DNA from: Streptomyces sp. WM6386
GTDB lineage: Bacteria; Actinomycetota; Actinomycetes; Streptomycetales; Streptomycetaceae
Assembly: GCF_000972385.1 (NCBI RefSeq)
Contig: NZ_JXTE01000036.1
Coordinates: 20,567-84,566, forward strand
Direction: 5' to 3'
Length of the DNA stretch: 64,000 bases
The stretch's first letter is position 1, and every line of letters starts with the position of its first letter. The notes under the pieces are model-generated. The model was given only the letters and a program-made list of their open reading frames with translations, did not search any database and was not told where the DNA came from. Of this stretch, positions 53,649 to 63,339 are shown piece by piece. Both the position numbers and the translations under genes were made by a program.

Positions 53649-54320
53649 ATGACGATCCGCGTGATGCTCGTCGACGACCAGGTGCTGCTGCGCACCGGGT
53701 TCCGGATGGTGCTCGCCGCCCAGCCGGACATGGAGGTCGTCGCCGAGGCGGGCGACGGCGTCGAGGCCCTTGAGGTGCTGCGCGCGAGCACCGTCGACGT
53801 GGTCCTGATGGACGTCCGGATGCCGAAGCTCGACGGCGTGGAGACCACCCGCCGCATCTGCCAGGAGGACAACCCGCCGAAGGTGCTGATCCTGACCACC
53901 TTCGACCTCGACGAGTACGCCTTCTCCGGGCTGAAGGCGGGCGCGTCCGGATTCATGCTCAAGGACGTGCCGCCCGGCGAGCTCCTCACCGCCATCCGCT
54001 CGGTGCACAGCGGCGACGCGGTGGTGGCCCCCTCGACCACGCGCCGCCTCCTGGACCGGTTCGCGCCGATGCTGCCGAGCACCGGCAAGGAGCCCCGGCA
54101 CAAGGAGCTGGAGCGGCTCACCGACCGCGAGCGCGAGGTGATGATGCTGGTCGCCCAGGGGCTGTCCAACGGCGAGATCGCGGCCCGGCTCGTCCTGTCC
54201 GAGGCGACGGTGAAGACCCACGTGGGCCGCATCCTCACCAAGCTCGGCCTCCGGGACCGGGTGCAGGTGGTGGTCCTGGCCTACGAGACGGGGCTGGTGC
54301 GGGCCGGCGGGCACGGCTGA
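53649..54320 (+). CDS. LuxR/NarL-family response regulator
   Basis: 223 residues. Receiver domain 3-120 with the phospho-acceptor Asp in VDVVLMDVRMPKLDG and the VKHL-like TTFDLDEYAFSGLKAG, then the LuxR helix-turn-helix (LTDREREVMMLVAQGLSNGEIAARLVLSEATVKTHVGRIL, split by positions 155-200). Partner of the preceding kinase. The 93-bp gap has a TTGACA at 53575-53580 without a clear -10, so a separate promoter is possible. Confidence 0.95.
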   Translation: MTIRVMLVDDQVLLRTGFRMVLAAQPDMEVVAEAGDGVEALEVLRASTVDVVLMDVRMPKLDGVETTRRICQEDNPPKVLILTTFDLDEYAFSGLKAGASGFMLKDVPPGELLTAIRSVHSGDAVVAPSTTRRLLDRFAPMLPSTGKEPRHKELERLTDREREVMMLVAQGLSNGEIAARLVLSEATVKTHVGRILTKLGLRDRVQVVVLAYETGLVRAGGHG

Positions 54321-54369
54321 GCGGCGGGAACGTGACTCCCGCGTAACCGGTGCCCACTAGGGTCTGCGC

Positions 54370-55002
54370 ATGCTCCTCTGGATCAACGGCCCCTTCGGGG
54401 GCGGGAAGACACAGACGGCGTACGAGATCCAGCGGCGGCTGCCCGGCAGTGTCGTCTGCGATCCCGAGCACGCCGGCTTCGGTCTGCGCCGCATGCTGCC
54501 ACCCGAACTGCGCGGGGACTTCCAGGACTTGAAGGCCTGGCGGCAGGGCGTCGTCGAGGTGTTCGACCTCGCCCTCACCCAGCACGACGGTGTGGTGATC
54601 GCCCCCATGACGGTCACGGACTCCGGCTACTTCGCGGAGACCGTGGGCCGGTTGGGCGAACTCGGCCACGACGTACGCCACTTCACGCTCCTCGCGCAGC
54701 GCGAGACCGTCGTCAAGCGGCTGCGCGAGCGCGGTTTCGGGCACCTCCTTCAGTATGTCGGCGGGAAGAACGCCGGTCTGGGACGCGAGACCTGGGCCGT
54801 GCAGCAGCTCGACCACTGCCTTGAGCGGCTGCGGGAGCCCGAGTTCGCCGAGCATCTGTGGACGGACGAATCGACCGTGCCGAAGACGGCCGACCGCATC
54901 GCCGTCCTGGCCGGGCTGAGGCTGCGGCCGAACAACGAGGGCGCGCTGCGGACGAGGCTGAGGCAGGTACGGGTCGGGGTGAAGCACATCCGGTTCGACT
55001 GA
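54370..55002 (+). CDS. TmrB-like P-loop ATPase
   Basis: 210 residues. Walker A GPFGGGKTQTAYE at the N-terminus, CDPEHAGFGLRRMLP and VIAPMTVTDSGYF, with a closing VGVKHIRFD. The pattern follows B. subtilis TmrB (tunicamycin resistance), including the KTQTA block and NHIR-like end, from memory of that sequence. TmrB lowers tunicamycin sensitivity by an ATP-dependent, membrane-linked step. No tunicamycin genes are nearby. It also resembles nucleotide kinases. Confidence 0.85.
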   Translation: MLLWINGPFGGGKTQTAYEIQRRLPGSVVCDPEHAGFGLRRMLPPELRGDFQDLKAWRQGVVEVFDLALTQHDGVVIAPMTVTDSGYFAETVGRLGELGHDVRHFTLLAQRETVVKRLRERGFGHLLQYVGGKNAGLGRETWAVQQLDHCLERLREPEFAEHLWTDESTVPKTADRIAVLAGLRLRPNNEGALRTRLRQVRVGVKHIRFD

Positions 55003-55006
55003 CCGG

Positions 55007-56110
55007 CTACCTGAGGATCCCCTCCAGGAAGTCGCTGCCCAGCCGGGCCACGACCGCGATGTCCAGCTGGTGCTGGACGTACCGGCCGCGACGGCGCGTG
55101 GTGATCAGGCCCGCCTTCTTCAGGACGCTCAGATGCCGGGATATCTCGGGGGCCGTCATCCCGTGCGCCTGCGCCAGCTCGCTCGTGGTCCAGGCGCTGC
55201 GGGCCAGGTGGCGGCAGATCCGCATCCGGACGGGGTGGGACAGGGCGGTCATGCGCAGGGCGAGCTGCTCGACGGAGGGCGGCGCCGCGAGTTCGGGGGA
55301 GCCGACCGGGTAGTGCACCACGGGCTGCCAGCCGGGCCGGTACAGGACCGCCAGGTGGGGCCAGCCGAGACTGGTCGGTACGAGGATGAGGGGGCCGTCC
55401 CCCGTGGTCGTACGGCCCACGCTCAGCTTGTCGACCGTGATCTCGGCGGCGCCCTCGTCGAGGGTGATCGCCGGGGACGCGGCGGCCAGCGCCTCGGCGA
55501 GGCCCTTGCGGCGCACGAGCTCGGTCTTGTGGCGGGCGTCCGCCGCGAGCTGGTGGCGCAGCCGGGACCAGGTCTCCGCGAAGAACGCCTCGTCGCAGTC
55601 CTGGAGGAACTGGCGCAGCCAGGCCCGGATCTTCGGCGGGTCGGTCAGCAGCAGCTCGGTGAACCGCACCTGCCGCGGCCCCCGCGCGGCGGCCAGCTCC
55701 AGGGCGCGCCGACCCTGCTCGGCGTCGACGAGCCAGCCGCCCCCGACGTCGTAGCAGGTCGCGCAGCTGAACTCCAGCGCCGCGTTGACGAACTGCTCGT
55801 CCGTGAGCTTGTCCAGCAGGTCCAGTTCCTCGGCGAGCGTGGCTCCCGGGAGGGCGGCGCCGCCCGGGATGCCCGCGTACGGCAGGAACAGGTCCGCGAA
55901 CGTCGTCGTCCACAGGAAGTCCGCGTCGCACATCCGGTCGGCCAGATGCGGGTCGAGGCGGGCCAGCACGCCCGTCACCCAGCCCTGCAGCCCCGGATGG
56001 TGGCCCGGCTCGGACAGTGCGTGCAGCGCCATGCCGAGCTCGGCCAGGGGCGAGGGGACGACGGCGACCCTCTCCGGCCGCAGCCCCGCGATGTCGATGC
56101 GCACGCTCAT
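55007..56110 (-). CDS. ArsR-type regulator with DUF5937 domain
   Basis: 367 residues. The DNA-binding winged helix is at the C-terminus (about 285-350: LALRMTALSHPVRMRICRHLARSAWTTSELAQAHGMTAPEISRHLSVLKKAGLI). The N-terminal 280 residues are the DUF5937 sensor-like domain found in actinobacteria. ATG at 56110 begins MSVRIDIAGL. A 25-bp perfect palindrome 38 bp upstream of the start is the likely operator. The gene is convergent with the TmrB-like gene and divergent from a 71-residue protein. Confidence 0.88.
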   Translation of the reverse strand: MSVRIDIAGLRPERVAVVPSPLAELGMALHALSEPGHHPGLQGWVTGVLARLDPHLADRMCDADFLWTTTFADLFLPYAGIPGGAALPGATLAEELDLLDKLTDEQFVNAALEFSCATCYDVGGGWLVDAEQGRRALELAAARGPRQVRFTELLLTDPPKIRAWLRQFLQDCDEAFFAETWSRLRHQLAADARHKTELVRRKGLAEALAAASPAITLDEGAAEITVDKLSVGRTTTGDGPLILVPTSLGWPHLAVLYRPGWQPVVHYPVGSPELAAPPSVEQLALRMTALSHPVRMRICRHLARSAWTTSELAQAHGMTAPEISRHLSVLKKAGLITTRRRGRYVQHQLDIAVVARLGSDFLEGILR

Positions 56111-56147
56111 GACCTCATGGTGCACCCCGGCACTGACAGCGCCGCCC

Positions 56148-56172
56148 CCGATTGACGGCCGCCGTCAATCGG
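56148..56172. promoter_or_regulatory. 25-bp palindrome in the ArsR divergent region
   Basis: CCGATTGACGGC (56148-56159) and GCCGTCAATCGG (56161-56172) are perfect complements around one C. TTGACG is present on both strands. It lies between the ArsR gene and the 71-residue protein gene and is the natural operator candidate for the ArsR protein. Confidence 0.65.
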
Positions 56173-56265
56173 CGCGACTTCGCCGCCGTACCGGCGCAAC
56201 CTGGGATCACGGGGCAGCCGCGGAGACCCGACCCATCGGAAAACGTCCCGAGAAGGCGATACGCC

Positions 56266-56481
56266 ATGAGCCTCACCCAGCAGTACCTCCTCGACATCTA
56301 CCGTGCCCAGCGCCTCGGCCAGCCCGCCCCGCCCGCGCCCGGTAGGCACGACTGGCAGGTCGTGCGCGAACTGCGCGACCACCGGCGGTTCCGGGCGGTG
56401 CTCGCCGAGCGGCCGGCCCACGGGCGGATACGGCAGGCCCTGGGCCGGTGGCTGCACCGGCAGCCGCGGCCTAGCCGCTGA
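56266..56481 (+). CDS. Small basic protein of unknown function
   Basis: 71 residues: MSLTQQYLLDIYRAQRLG, then a Pro-rich turn and a basic helical half (DWQVVRELRDHRRFRAVL...LGRWLHRQPRP). GAGAAGG precedes the ATG. Family not recognised; the Arg-rich C-terminus could bind nucleic acid. It is divergent from the ArsR gene across the palindrome, which suggests shared control. Its last 11 bases overlap the convergent aldolase-like gene. Confidence 0.65.
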   Translation: MSLTQQYLLDIYRAQRLGQPAPPAPGRHDWQVVRELRDHRRFRAVLAERPAHGRIRQALGRWLHRQPRPSR

Positions 56482-57637
56482 GCCGGGCCACGAAGTCCGC
56501 CACCGCCGCCTTCACGTCGTCGGCCGTCCACTCCAGGCCGGAGGCGCCGACGGTGACCTCGGCGAGGGCCAGACCCGGCCCGCCGCGGTCCCAGTAGCCG
56601 GTGAACAGATACGTCCCCGTCTCCTCCGCCTGCCGCACCGCCGCCTCGATCAGCATGTCGGCGTCGTACGGCAGCCAGACCTGGAACTGGTGGGTGTGCG
56701 GCTCCTCGGGGTGCACGCGCGCCCATGCCACACCCGCCTCGGCGAACCCCTCCCGCAGCGCTGCCGCCACCACGCGCGCGTGGCGGACGTACTCCGGCAG
56801 CCTGGGCAGCTCCCGCTCCAGGCCGACGAGCGCCGACAGCGCGGTGGGGAACTGCTGGAAGGCCATCCCGCCGTACCGGTGGCGCCAGGTCTTCGCCTCC
56901 TCCACCAGGGTCTTCGGGCCGGCGAGCGCCGCGCCGGCGAAGCCGTCGAGGGACTTGTAGAACGACACGTAGACGCTGTCCGCCAGGCCCGCGATCTCGT
57001 CCAGGGGGCGGCCGAAGTGGACCGTGGTCTCCCACAGGCGCGCGCCGTCGAAGTGCACCACCGCGTCACGCTCGCGTGCCGCCTCCACGATCTCGGTGAG
57101 CTCCTCCCAGGTCGGCAGGACGAATCCGGCGTCCCTGAGGGGCAACTCGAGCATCAGCGCGCCATAGGGCTCCTCGAAGTCGCGTACCTCCTCGGCGGTG
57201 GGCAGCCGGGGCTCGCTGGTCAGGCGCACCGGGCGCAACCCGCTGACCTGGGCGAAGGCATGCCGTTCGTGGACTTCGGGATGGGCCAGGGCGTGCAGGG
57301 CGACCATCTGGTTGCCGGTGCGGCCCGCCCAGCAGCGCAGGGCGACCTGCTGGGCCATCGTGCCCGTGGGGAAGAACGCGGCGGCCTCCTTGCCCAGTAC
57401 GGTCGCGACCCGCTCCTCCAGGGCCGTCACGACCCCGTTCCCGTAGATGTCCGCGGACTCGTCCACGTCGTACACCTCGGGCGCGGCCTCCGCGAGCGAC
57501 GCGAGCCGCTGCCGGATCGTGCCGCTGAGCCCGCCGCGCCACAAGACACGCCTCGCTACCCGCGCGGCGTTACGGCGCCGCTCGCGCAACTGCTCCTCCG
57601 CCGACTGCACTTCCACCTGATCCGCAGCATCGCTCAT
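56471..57637 (-). CDS. Threonine-aldolase/beta-eliminating-lyase family PLP enzyme
   Basis: 388 residues. Fold type I PLP enzyme: phosphate-binding FFPTGTMAQQVALR, aspartate in VHFDGARLWE, and the probable PLP lysine in SFYKSLDGFAGAAL. These match low-specificity threonine aldolase relatives, which split beta-hydroxy amino acids into glycine and an aldehyde. A leader of about 50 residues precedes the domain. ATG at 57637 is chosen; 57649 is possible. Confidence 0.85.
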   Translation of the reverse strand: MSDAADQVEVQSAEEQLRERRRNAARVARRVLWRGGLSGTIRQRLASLAEAAPEVYDVDESADIYGNGVVTALEERVATVLGKEAAAFFPTGTMAQQVALRCWAGRTGNQMVALHALAHPEVHERHAFAQVSGLRPVRLTSEPRLPTAEEVRDFEEPYGALMLELPLRDAGFVLPTWEELTEIVEAARERDAVVHFDGARLWETTVHFGRPLDEIAGLADSVYVSFYKSLDGFAGAALAGPKTLVEEAKTWRHRYGGMAFQQFPTALSALVGLERELPRLPEYVRHARVVAAALREGFAEAGVAWARVHPEEPHTHQFQVWLPYDADMLIEAAVRQAEETGTYLFTGYWDRGGPGLALAEVTVGASGLEWTADDVKAAVADFVARLSG

Positions 57638-57810
57638 GCCCCGGATCATCCCGCGCGGCCCTTCCCACGGGCACGCGCATTTCCGTTCACGTACGACGTG
57701 CGACAACCCACAGCCTGTGGACAACCGAACGCCCCTCGAACCAATCGCGTTAACATGACGAGAAATCGTCCGGTACCCGGAGCGGACTGGAACGGGAAGG
57801 CCGCCGTCGC

Positions 57811-58740
57811 GTGAGTACAAGCCAACTGCCAGATCCCAAGGACCGCCCCGCGCGGCTCACCGTCGGCGTCGTCGGCGCCGGGCGGGTGGGACCCGCGCTG
57901 GCCGCTTCCCTCCAGCTCGCCGGGCACCGTCCGGTGGCCGTCTCCGGGGTCTCCGACGCCTCCCGCAGGCGGGCCGCGCAGCTGCTCCCGGACGTGCCGC
58001 TCGTGCCGCCCGCCGAGGTCCTGGAGCGCGCCGACCTGGTACTGCTGACGGTCCCTGACGACACCCTGCCCGGCCTCGTGGAGGGCCTCGTCGAGACCGG
58101 GTCCGTACGGCCGGGGCAGCTGCTGGTGCACACCTCCGGGCGGTACGGCACGAAGGTCCTCGACCCCGCCCTGCGCGCGGGCGCCCTGCCGCTGGCCCTG
58201 CACCCCGCGATGACCTTCACCGGCACCCCGGTCGACGTCCAGCGCCTCGCCGGCTGCTCCTTCGGAGTCACCGCACCCGACCAGCTGCGACTGGCCGCCG
58301 AGGCCCTCGTCATCGAGATGGGCGGCGAGCCCGAGTGGATCGCCGAGGAGCGGCGCCCGCTCTACCACGCGGCCCTCGCGCTCGGCGCCAACCACCTCGT
58401 CACCCTGGTGGCCCAGTCCATGGAGCTGCTGCGCCAGGCGGGCGTCGAGGCCCCGGACCGGATGCTCGGCCCGCTGCTGGGCGCCGCCCTCGACAACGCC
58501 CTGCGCTCCGGCGACGCGGCCCTGACCGGCCCCGTCGCGCGCGGGGACGCCGGCACCGTCGCGGCGCACGTCACCGAGTTGCGCAAGCACGCCCCGCAGA
58601 CCGTCGCCGGCTACCTGGCGATGGCACGCGCGACCGCCGACCGGGCGCTCGCCCACGGGCTGCTGAAGCCCGAGCTCGCTGAGGACCTTCTCGGGGTACT
58701 CGCCAACGGGACCGACGGCACCAAGGGAGATGCCGGATGA
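57811..58740 (+). CDS. Rossmann-like DUF2520 oxidoreductase
   Basis: 309 residues. NAD(P)-binding [16 protein letters not shown] near residue 20, then a helical DUF2520 domain ([24 protein letters not shown]). The layout resembles ketopantoate reductase (PanE) and 6-phosphogluconate dehydrogenase-type enzymes. Its stop overlaps the panC ATG (ATGA), so a role in pantothenate synthesis, perhaps as the reductase, is a reasonable guess. First gene of the CoA/NAD operon; GTG start. Confidence 0.88.
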   Translation: MSTSQLPDPKDRPARLTVGVVGAGRVGPALAASLQLAGHRPVAVSGVSDASRRRAAQLLPDVPLVPPAEVLERADLVLLTVPDDTLPGLVEGLVETGSVRPGQLLVHTSGRYGTKVLDPALRAGALPLALHPAMTFTGTPVDVQRLAGCSFGVTAPDQLRLAAEALVIEMGGEPEWIAEERRPLYHAALALGANHLVTLVAQSMELLRQAGVEAPDRMLGPLLGAALDNALRSGDAALTGPVARGDAGTVAAHVTELRKHAPQTVAGYLAMARATADRALAHGLLKPELAEDLLGVLANGTDGTKGDAG

Positions 58741-59738
58741 CCGCCATCCTGCTGCGCACCGCCGACGAGCTCCACGCGCGCGTACGCCACGGCCGCCGTG
58801 CCGTCGTGATGACCATGGGCGCCCTGCACGAGGGCCACGCCACCCTGATCCGCACCGCGCGCGAGATCGCCGGCCCCGAGGGCGAGGTGGTCGTCACCGT
58901 CTTCGTGAACCCCCTGCAGTTCGGCGAGGGCGAGGACCTCGACCGCTATCCGCGCACCCTCGACGCCGACCTCAAGATCGCCGAACAGGCGGGCGCGGAC
59001 GCCGTGTTCGCGCCCTCCGCCGACGAGGTCTACCCCGGCGGCGAGCCCCAGGTCCGCATCAGCGCGGGCCCCATGGGAGAGCGCCTGGAAGGCTCCTCGC
59101 GCCCGGGGCACTTCGACGGCATGCTCACCGTCGTCTCCAAGCTGCTGCATCTCACCCGCCCCGACGTCGCCCTGTACGGCCAGAAGGACGCCCAGCAGCT
59201 CGCCCTGATCCGGCGCATGGTGCGGGACCTGAACTTCGGCGTCGAGATCGTCGGCGTGCCGACCGTCCGCGAGGACGACGGCCTGGCCCTGTCCAGCCGC
59301 AACCGGTACCTGTCGCCCAAGGAGCGGCGCACCGCGCTCGCCCTGTCCCAGGCGCTGTTCGCGGGCCGCGACCGGCACGCCGCACAGGAGGCGCTGCGCG
59401 CGAGGGCACGTGAAGTGCCCGCCACGCACGCGCGTGCCGAAGCTCTCAGCGCCATAGGGGAGTCCCGCGCGGCCGCCGACGCGCACGCCGTCGCCAAGGC
59501 ACTCCCGGGCGCCCCCTCCGCCGTCCGCGCGGCCGCCCGTCTGGTCCTCGACGACGCCGCCCGCATGGACCCGCCGATCGCCCTGGACTACCTCGCGCTC
59601 GTCGACCCGTCCGACTTCTCGGAGATCGACGACGACTTCGCCGGCGAGGCCGTCCTCGCCGTCGCCGCCCGGGTCGGGACGACCCGGCTGATCGACAACC
59701 TCCCCCTCACCTTCGGAACCCTCGGAGCCGCCTCGTGA
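58737..59738 (+). CDS. panC: Pantothenate synthetase
   Basis: 333 residues. Joins pantoate and beta-alanine with ATP. HIGH motif in [13 protein letters not shown], the KMSKS-like [12 protein letters not shown] and the [21 protein letters not shown] block are intact. The C-terminal 60 residues are longer than in E. coli. Coupled to DUF2520 upstream and to nadB downstream (the TGA overlaps the nadB GTG). Confidence 0.96.
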   Translation: MTAILLRTADELHARVRHGRRAVVMTMGALHEGHATLIRTAREIAGPEGEVVVTVFVNPLQFGEGEDLDRYPRTLDADLKIAEQAGADAVFAPSADEVYPGGEPQVRISAGPMGERLEGSSRPGHFDGMLTVVSKLLHLTRPDVALYGQKDAQQLALIRRMVRDLNFGVEIVGVPTVREDDGLALSSRNRYLSPKERRTALALSQALFAGRDRHAAQEALRARAREVPATHARAEALSAIGESRAAADAHAVAKALPGAPSAVRAAARLVLDDAARMDPPIALDYLALVDPSDFSEIDDDFAGEAVLAVAARVGTTRLIDNLPLTFGTLGAAS

Positions 59739-61450
59739 CCAGCACAGGCATACGACTGCACGCGCCCGCGCCCGGATGGTCCATCGCCGCGGACGTCGTG
59801 GTCGTCGGCTCCGGCGTCGCCGGCCTCACCGCGGCCCTGCGCTGCGAGGCCGCGGGCCTCAGGACGGTCGTCGTCACCAAGGCCCGCCTCGACGACGGCT
59901 CCACCCGCTGGGCGCAGGGCGGCATCGCCGCGGCGCTCGGCGAGGGCGACACCCCCGAACAGCATCTCGACGACACCCTGGTCGCGGGCGCGGGCCTGTG
60001 CGACGAGGACGCGGTACGGATCCTCGTCACCGAGGGCCCGGACGCCGTGCACCGTCTCATCGAGACCGGCGCGCACTTCGACGAGTCCGAGGAAGGCGGC
60101 CTGGAACTCACCCGCGAGGGCGGCCACCACCGCCGCCGCATCGCGCACGCCGGGGGCGACGCGACCGGCGCGGAGATCTCCCGGGCGCTCGTCGAGGCGG
60201 TGCGCGCGCGTGGACTGCGCACGATCGAGAACGCGCTCGTCCTGGACCTCCTGACGGACGCCGACGGCCGTACGGCGGGCGTCTCGCTGCACGTCATGGG
60301 CGAGGGCCAGCACGACGGCGTGGGCGCCGTGCACGCCCCCGCGGTCGTCCTCGCGACCGGCGGCATGGGCCAGGTCTTCTCCGCGACCACCAACCCGTCC
60401 GTGTCCACGGGCGACGGTGTGGCACTCGCCCTGCGCGCGGGCGCCGAGGTTTCCGACCTGGAGTTCGTCCAGTTCCACCCCACCGTGCTCTTCCTCGGCC
60501 CGGACGCCGAGGGCCAGCAGCCCCTCGTCTCCGAGGCGGTACGCGGCGAGGGCGCCCACCTGGTCGACGCCGGCGGCGTGCGCTTCATGGTCGGGCAGCA
60601 CGAGCTGGCCGAGCTCGCGCCCCGGGACATCGTCGCCAAGGGCATCATGCGCCGCATGCAGGAACAGGACGTCGAGCACATGTTCCTCGACGCCCGGCAC
60701 TTCGGCGCCGACATGTGGGCGCACCGTTTCCCGACGATCCTCGCCGCCTGCCGCGCCCACGGCATCGACCCGGTCACCGAGCCCATCCCGATAGCCCCGG
60801 CCGCCCACTACGCCTCCGGCGGCGTGCGCACCGACCCCCAGGGCCGCACGACCGTCCCGGGCCTGTACGCGTGCGGAGAGGTCGCCTGCACCGGCGTGCA
60901 CGGCGCGAACCGCCTCGCCTCCAACTCCCTTCTGGAGGGCCTCGTCTACGCCGAGCGCATCGTGGAGGACATCGCCGCCGTCCACGCGGCGAACGGCCTC
61001 CACGCGCGCGTGCCCGCACCCGTCGAGCGCCCCGAGACGCCCGCGCACCCGCTGCAGTCACCCGAGGCCAGGTTCGCGATCCAGCGGGCCATGACGAACG
61101 GCGCCGGCGTCCTGCGCTCAGCGGACTCCCTGGAGAAGGCCGCCGAACAGCTCCAGCAGCTGCACACCGACGCTCGCGACGCCCTCACCGAGAACGGCAA
61201 GACGGCCGAGCCCGGCGTCGACACCTGGGAGGCCACCAACCTCCTGTGCGTGGCCCGTGTCCTGGTCGCCGCCGCACGCGTGCGTGAAGAGACGCGCGGC
61301 TGCCACTGGCGCGAGGACCGGCCCGACCGCAACGACACCACATGGCGCCGCCACATCGTCGTACGGCTGAATCCGGACCGCACACTCGCCGTACACACCA
61401 CCGATACCGCAGACTTCCCCCCGACCCGGCAGCCCCTTCAGGAGCAGTGA
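59735..61450 (+). CDS. nadB: L-aspartate oxidase
   Basis: 571 residues. FAD enzyme that oxidises aspartate to iminoaspartate for quinolinate synthesis. FAD site [19 protein letters not shown], substrate region [11 protein letters not shown], the [12 protein letters not shown] and [20 protein letters not shown] blocks, and the helical C-terminal domain are present. nadA is not in the window. GTG start coupled to panC; nadC follows. Confidence 0.96.
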   Translation: MTSTGIRLHAPAPGWSIAADVVVVGSGVAGLTAALRCEAAGLRTVVVTKARLDDGSTRWAQGGIAAALGEGDTPEQHLDDTLVAGAGLCDEDAVRILVTEGPDAVHRLIETGAHFDESEEGGLELTREGGHHRRRIAHAGGDATGAEISRALVEAVRARGLRTIENALVLDLLTDADGRTAGVSLHVMGEGQHDGVGAVHAPAVVLATGGMGQVFSATTNPSVSTGDGVALALRAGAEVSDLEFVQFHPTVLFLGPDAEGQQPLVSEAVRGEGAHLVDAGGVRFMVGQHELAELAPRDIVAKGIMRRMQEQDVEHMFLDARHFGADMWAHRFPTILAACRAHGIDPVTEPIPIAPAAHYASGGVRTDPQGRTTVPGLYACGEVACTGVHGANRLASNSLLEGLVYAERIVEDIAAVHAANGLHARVPAPVERPETPAHPLQSPEARFAIQRAMTNGAGVLRSADSLEKAAEQLQQLHTDARDALTENGKTAEPGVDTWEATNLLCVARVLVAAARVREETRGCHWREDRPDRNDTTWRRHIVVRLNPDRTLAVHTTDTADFPPTRQPLQEQ

Positions 61451-61455
61451 CAGAC

Positions 61456-62442
61456 GTGAGCACCCCCGACCTTCCCCTCGCTGAGACCGGCGGCTGCGGC
61501 GACGGCTGCGCCTGTGGCGCAGACGGCGGCGAGGAGGCCGCAGAATACGCAGTGTGCGGGCTCGACCCCGCGCTCGCCCAGCTCCTGGCCGACGCGGGGC
61601 TCGACCCCGTGGAGGTCGAGGACATCGCCAACGTGGCCATCCAGGAGGACCTCGACCACGGCGTGGACGTGACGACGGTCGCCACCATCCCCGAGGACGC
61701 CGTCGCCACCGCCGACTTCGTCGCGCGCGAGGCGGGAGTCGTGGCCGGCCTCCGGGTCGCCGAGGCGGTTGTCTCGGTGGTCTGCGAGGACGAGTTCGAG
61801 GTCGAGCGGCACGTCGAGGACGGCGACCGGGTGGAGGCCGGGCAGAAGCTCCTGTCGGTCACCACGCGCACGCGTGACCTGCTCACCGCCGAGCGCAGCG
61901 CGCTGAACCTGCTGTGCCGGCTGTCCGGCATCGCGACCGCCACGCGTGCGTGGGCGGACGCGCTGGAGGGCACCAAGGCACGCGTACGTGACACACGCAA
62001 GACGACGCCCGGCCTCAGGTCGCTGGAGAAGTTCGCGGTGCGGTGCGGCGGCGGGGTCAACCACCGCATGTCGCTCTCCGACGCGGCGCTGGTCAAGGAC
62101 AACCACGTGGTCGCCGCCGGTGGCGTCGCGCAGGCCTTCAAGGCCGTCCGCGAGACCTTCCCGGACGTGGCGATCGAGGTCGAGGTCGACACCCTGGACC
62201 AGCTGCGGGAGGTCGTGGACGCGGGCGCCGACCTGATCCTGCTGGACAACTTCGCGCCCGGCGAGTGCGAGGAGGCGGTGGCGCTCGTGCAGGGGCGCGC
62301 CGCACTGGAGGCCTCGGGCCGGCTGACGCTGGACAACGCGCGCGTGTACGCCGACACCGGCGTCGACTACCTGGCGGTGGGCGCACTCACCCACTCCTCG
62401 CCGATCCTGGACATCGGCCTCGACCTGCGTGCGGCGGAGTAG
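61456..62442 (+). CDS. nadC: Nicotinate-nucleotide pyrophosphorylase (carboxylating)
   Basis: 328 residues. Converts quinolinate and PRPP to nicotinate mononucleotide. ERSALNLLCRLSGIATAT, DTRKTTPGLRSLEKFAVRCGGG, LVKDNHV and the LDNFAP block are the family motifs. An N-terminal extension of about 35 residues holds a Cys-rich run (GGCGDGCACGADGG). GTG at 61456 is chosen; an in-frame GTG at 61447 overlaps the nadB stop and is possible. Confidence 0.95.
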   Translation: MSTPDLPLAETGGCGDGCACGADGGEEAAEYAVCGLDPALAQLLADAGLDPVEVEDIANVAIQEDLDHGVDVTTVATIPEDAVATADFVAREAGVVAGLRVAEAVVSVVCEDEFEVERHVEDGDRVEAGQKLLSVTTRTRDLLTAERSALNLLCRLSGIATATRAWADALEGTKARVRDTRKTTPGLRSLEKFAVRCGGGVNHRMSLSDAALVKDNHVVAAGGVAQAFKAVRETFPDVAIEVEVDTLDQLREVVDAGADLILLDNFAPGECEEAVALVQGRAALEASGRLTLDNARVYADTGVDYLAVGALTHSSPILDIGLDLRAAE

Positions 62443-62447
62443 TCACG

Positions 62448-63245
62448 ATGCTGCTCACGATCGACGTGGGAAACACGCACACCGTCCTCGGCCTGTTCGA
62501 CGGCGAGGAGATCGTCGAGCACTGGCGCATCTCCACGGACGCGCGCCGCACGGCCGACGAACTGGCCGTCCTGCTGCAGGGCCTCATGGGCATGCACCCG
62601 CTGCTCGGCGAGGAACTGGGCGACGGCATCGACGGCATCGCGATCTGCGCGACGGTGCCCTCGGTGCTGCACGAGCTGCGCGAGGTGACGCGGCGGTACT
62701 ACGGCGACGTGCCCGCGGTGCTGGTGGAGCCGGGCGTCAAGACGGGCGTGCCGATCCTTACCGACAACCCCAAGGAGGTCGGCGCGGACCGCATCATCAA
62801 CGCGGTCGCGGCGGTCGAGCTGTACGGCGGTCCGGCGATCGTCGTCGACTTCGGTACGGCGACGACGTTCGACGCGGTGTCCGCGCGCGGGGAGTACGTC
62901 GGCGGCGTCATCGCGCCCGGCATCGAGATCTCCGTGGAGGCGCTCGGGGTGCGGGGCGCGCAGCTGCGGAAGATCGAGGTGGCCCGGCCGCGGAGCGTGA
63001 TCGGCAAGAACACCGTCGAGGCGATGCAGTCCGGGATCATCTACGGGTTCGCCGGGCAGGTCGACGGGGTCGTCGAGCGCATGGCCCGCGAGCTCGCGGA
63101 GAACCCGGACGACGTGACGGTCATCGCCACGGGCGGCCTGGCGCCGATGGTGCTGGGCGAGTCCTCGGTGATCGACGAGCACGAGCCGTGGCTGACGCTG
63201 GTGGGGCTGCGGCTGGTGTACGAGCGGAACGTGTCGCGCATGTGA
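62448..63245 (+). CDS. coaX: Type III pantothenate kinase
   Basis: 265 residues. First committed step of CoA synthesis, ATP-dependent phosphorylation of pantothenate. ASKHA fold: DVGNTHTVLGLF phosphate-binding motif, VDFGTATTFDAV, and GGVIAPGIEIS. Insensitive to feedback by CoA in characterised members. It follows nadC after five bases and ends the CoA/NAD operon. Confidence 0.96.
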   Translation: MLLTIDVGNTHTVLGLFDGEEIVEHWRISTDARRTADELAVLLQGLMGMHPLLGEELGDGIDGIAICATVPSVLHELREVTRRYYGDVPAVLVEPGVKTGVPILTDNPKEVGADRIINAVAAVELYGGPAIVVDFGTATTFDAVSARGEYVGGVIAPGIEISVEALGVRGAQLRKIEVARPRSVIGKNTVEAMQSGIIYGFAGQVDGVVERMARELAENPDDVTVIATGGLAPMVLGESSVIDEHEPWLTLVGLRLVYERNVSRM

Positions 63246-63339
63246 GACGGGGCGGGAAGCGCGTCCGGCCGGGTGGCACCGCGCGCCACACCAGCCCGCC
63301 CTATGTCGAGTTTGTCTGATTAGCGCGTACTGTCGCCGC

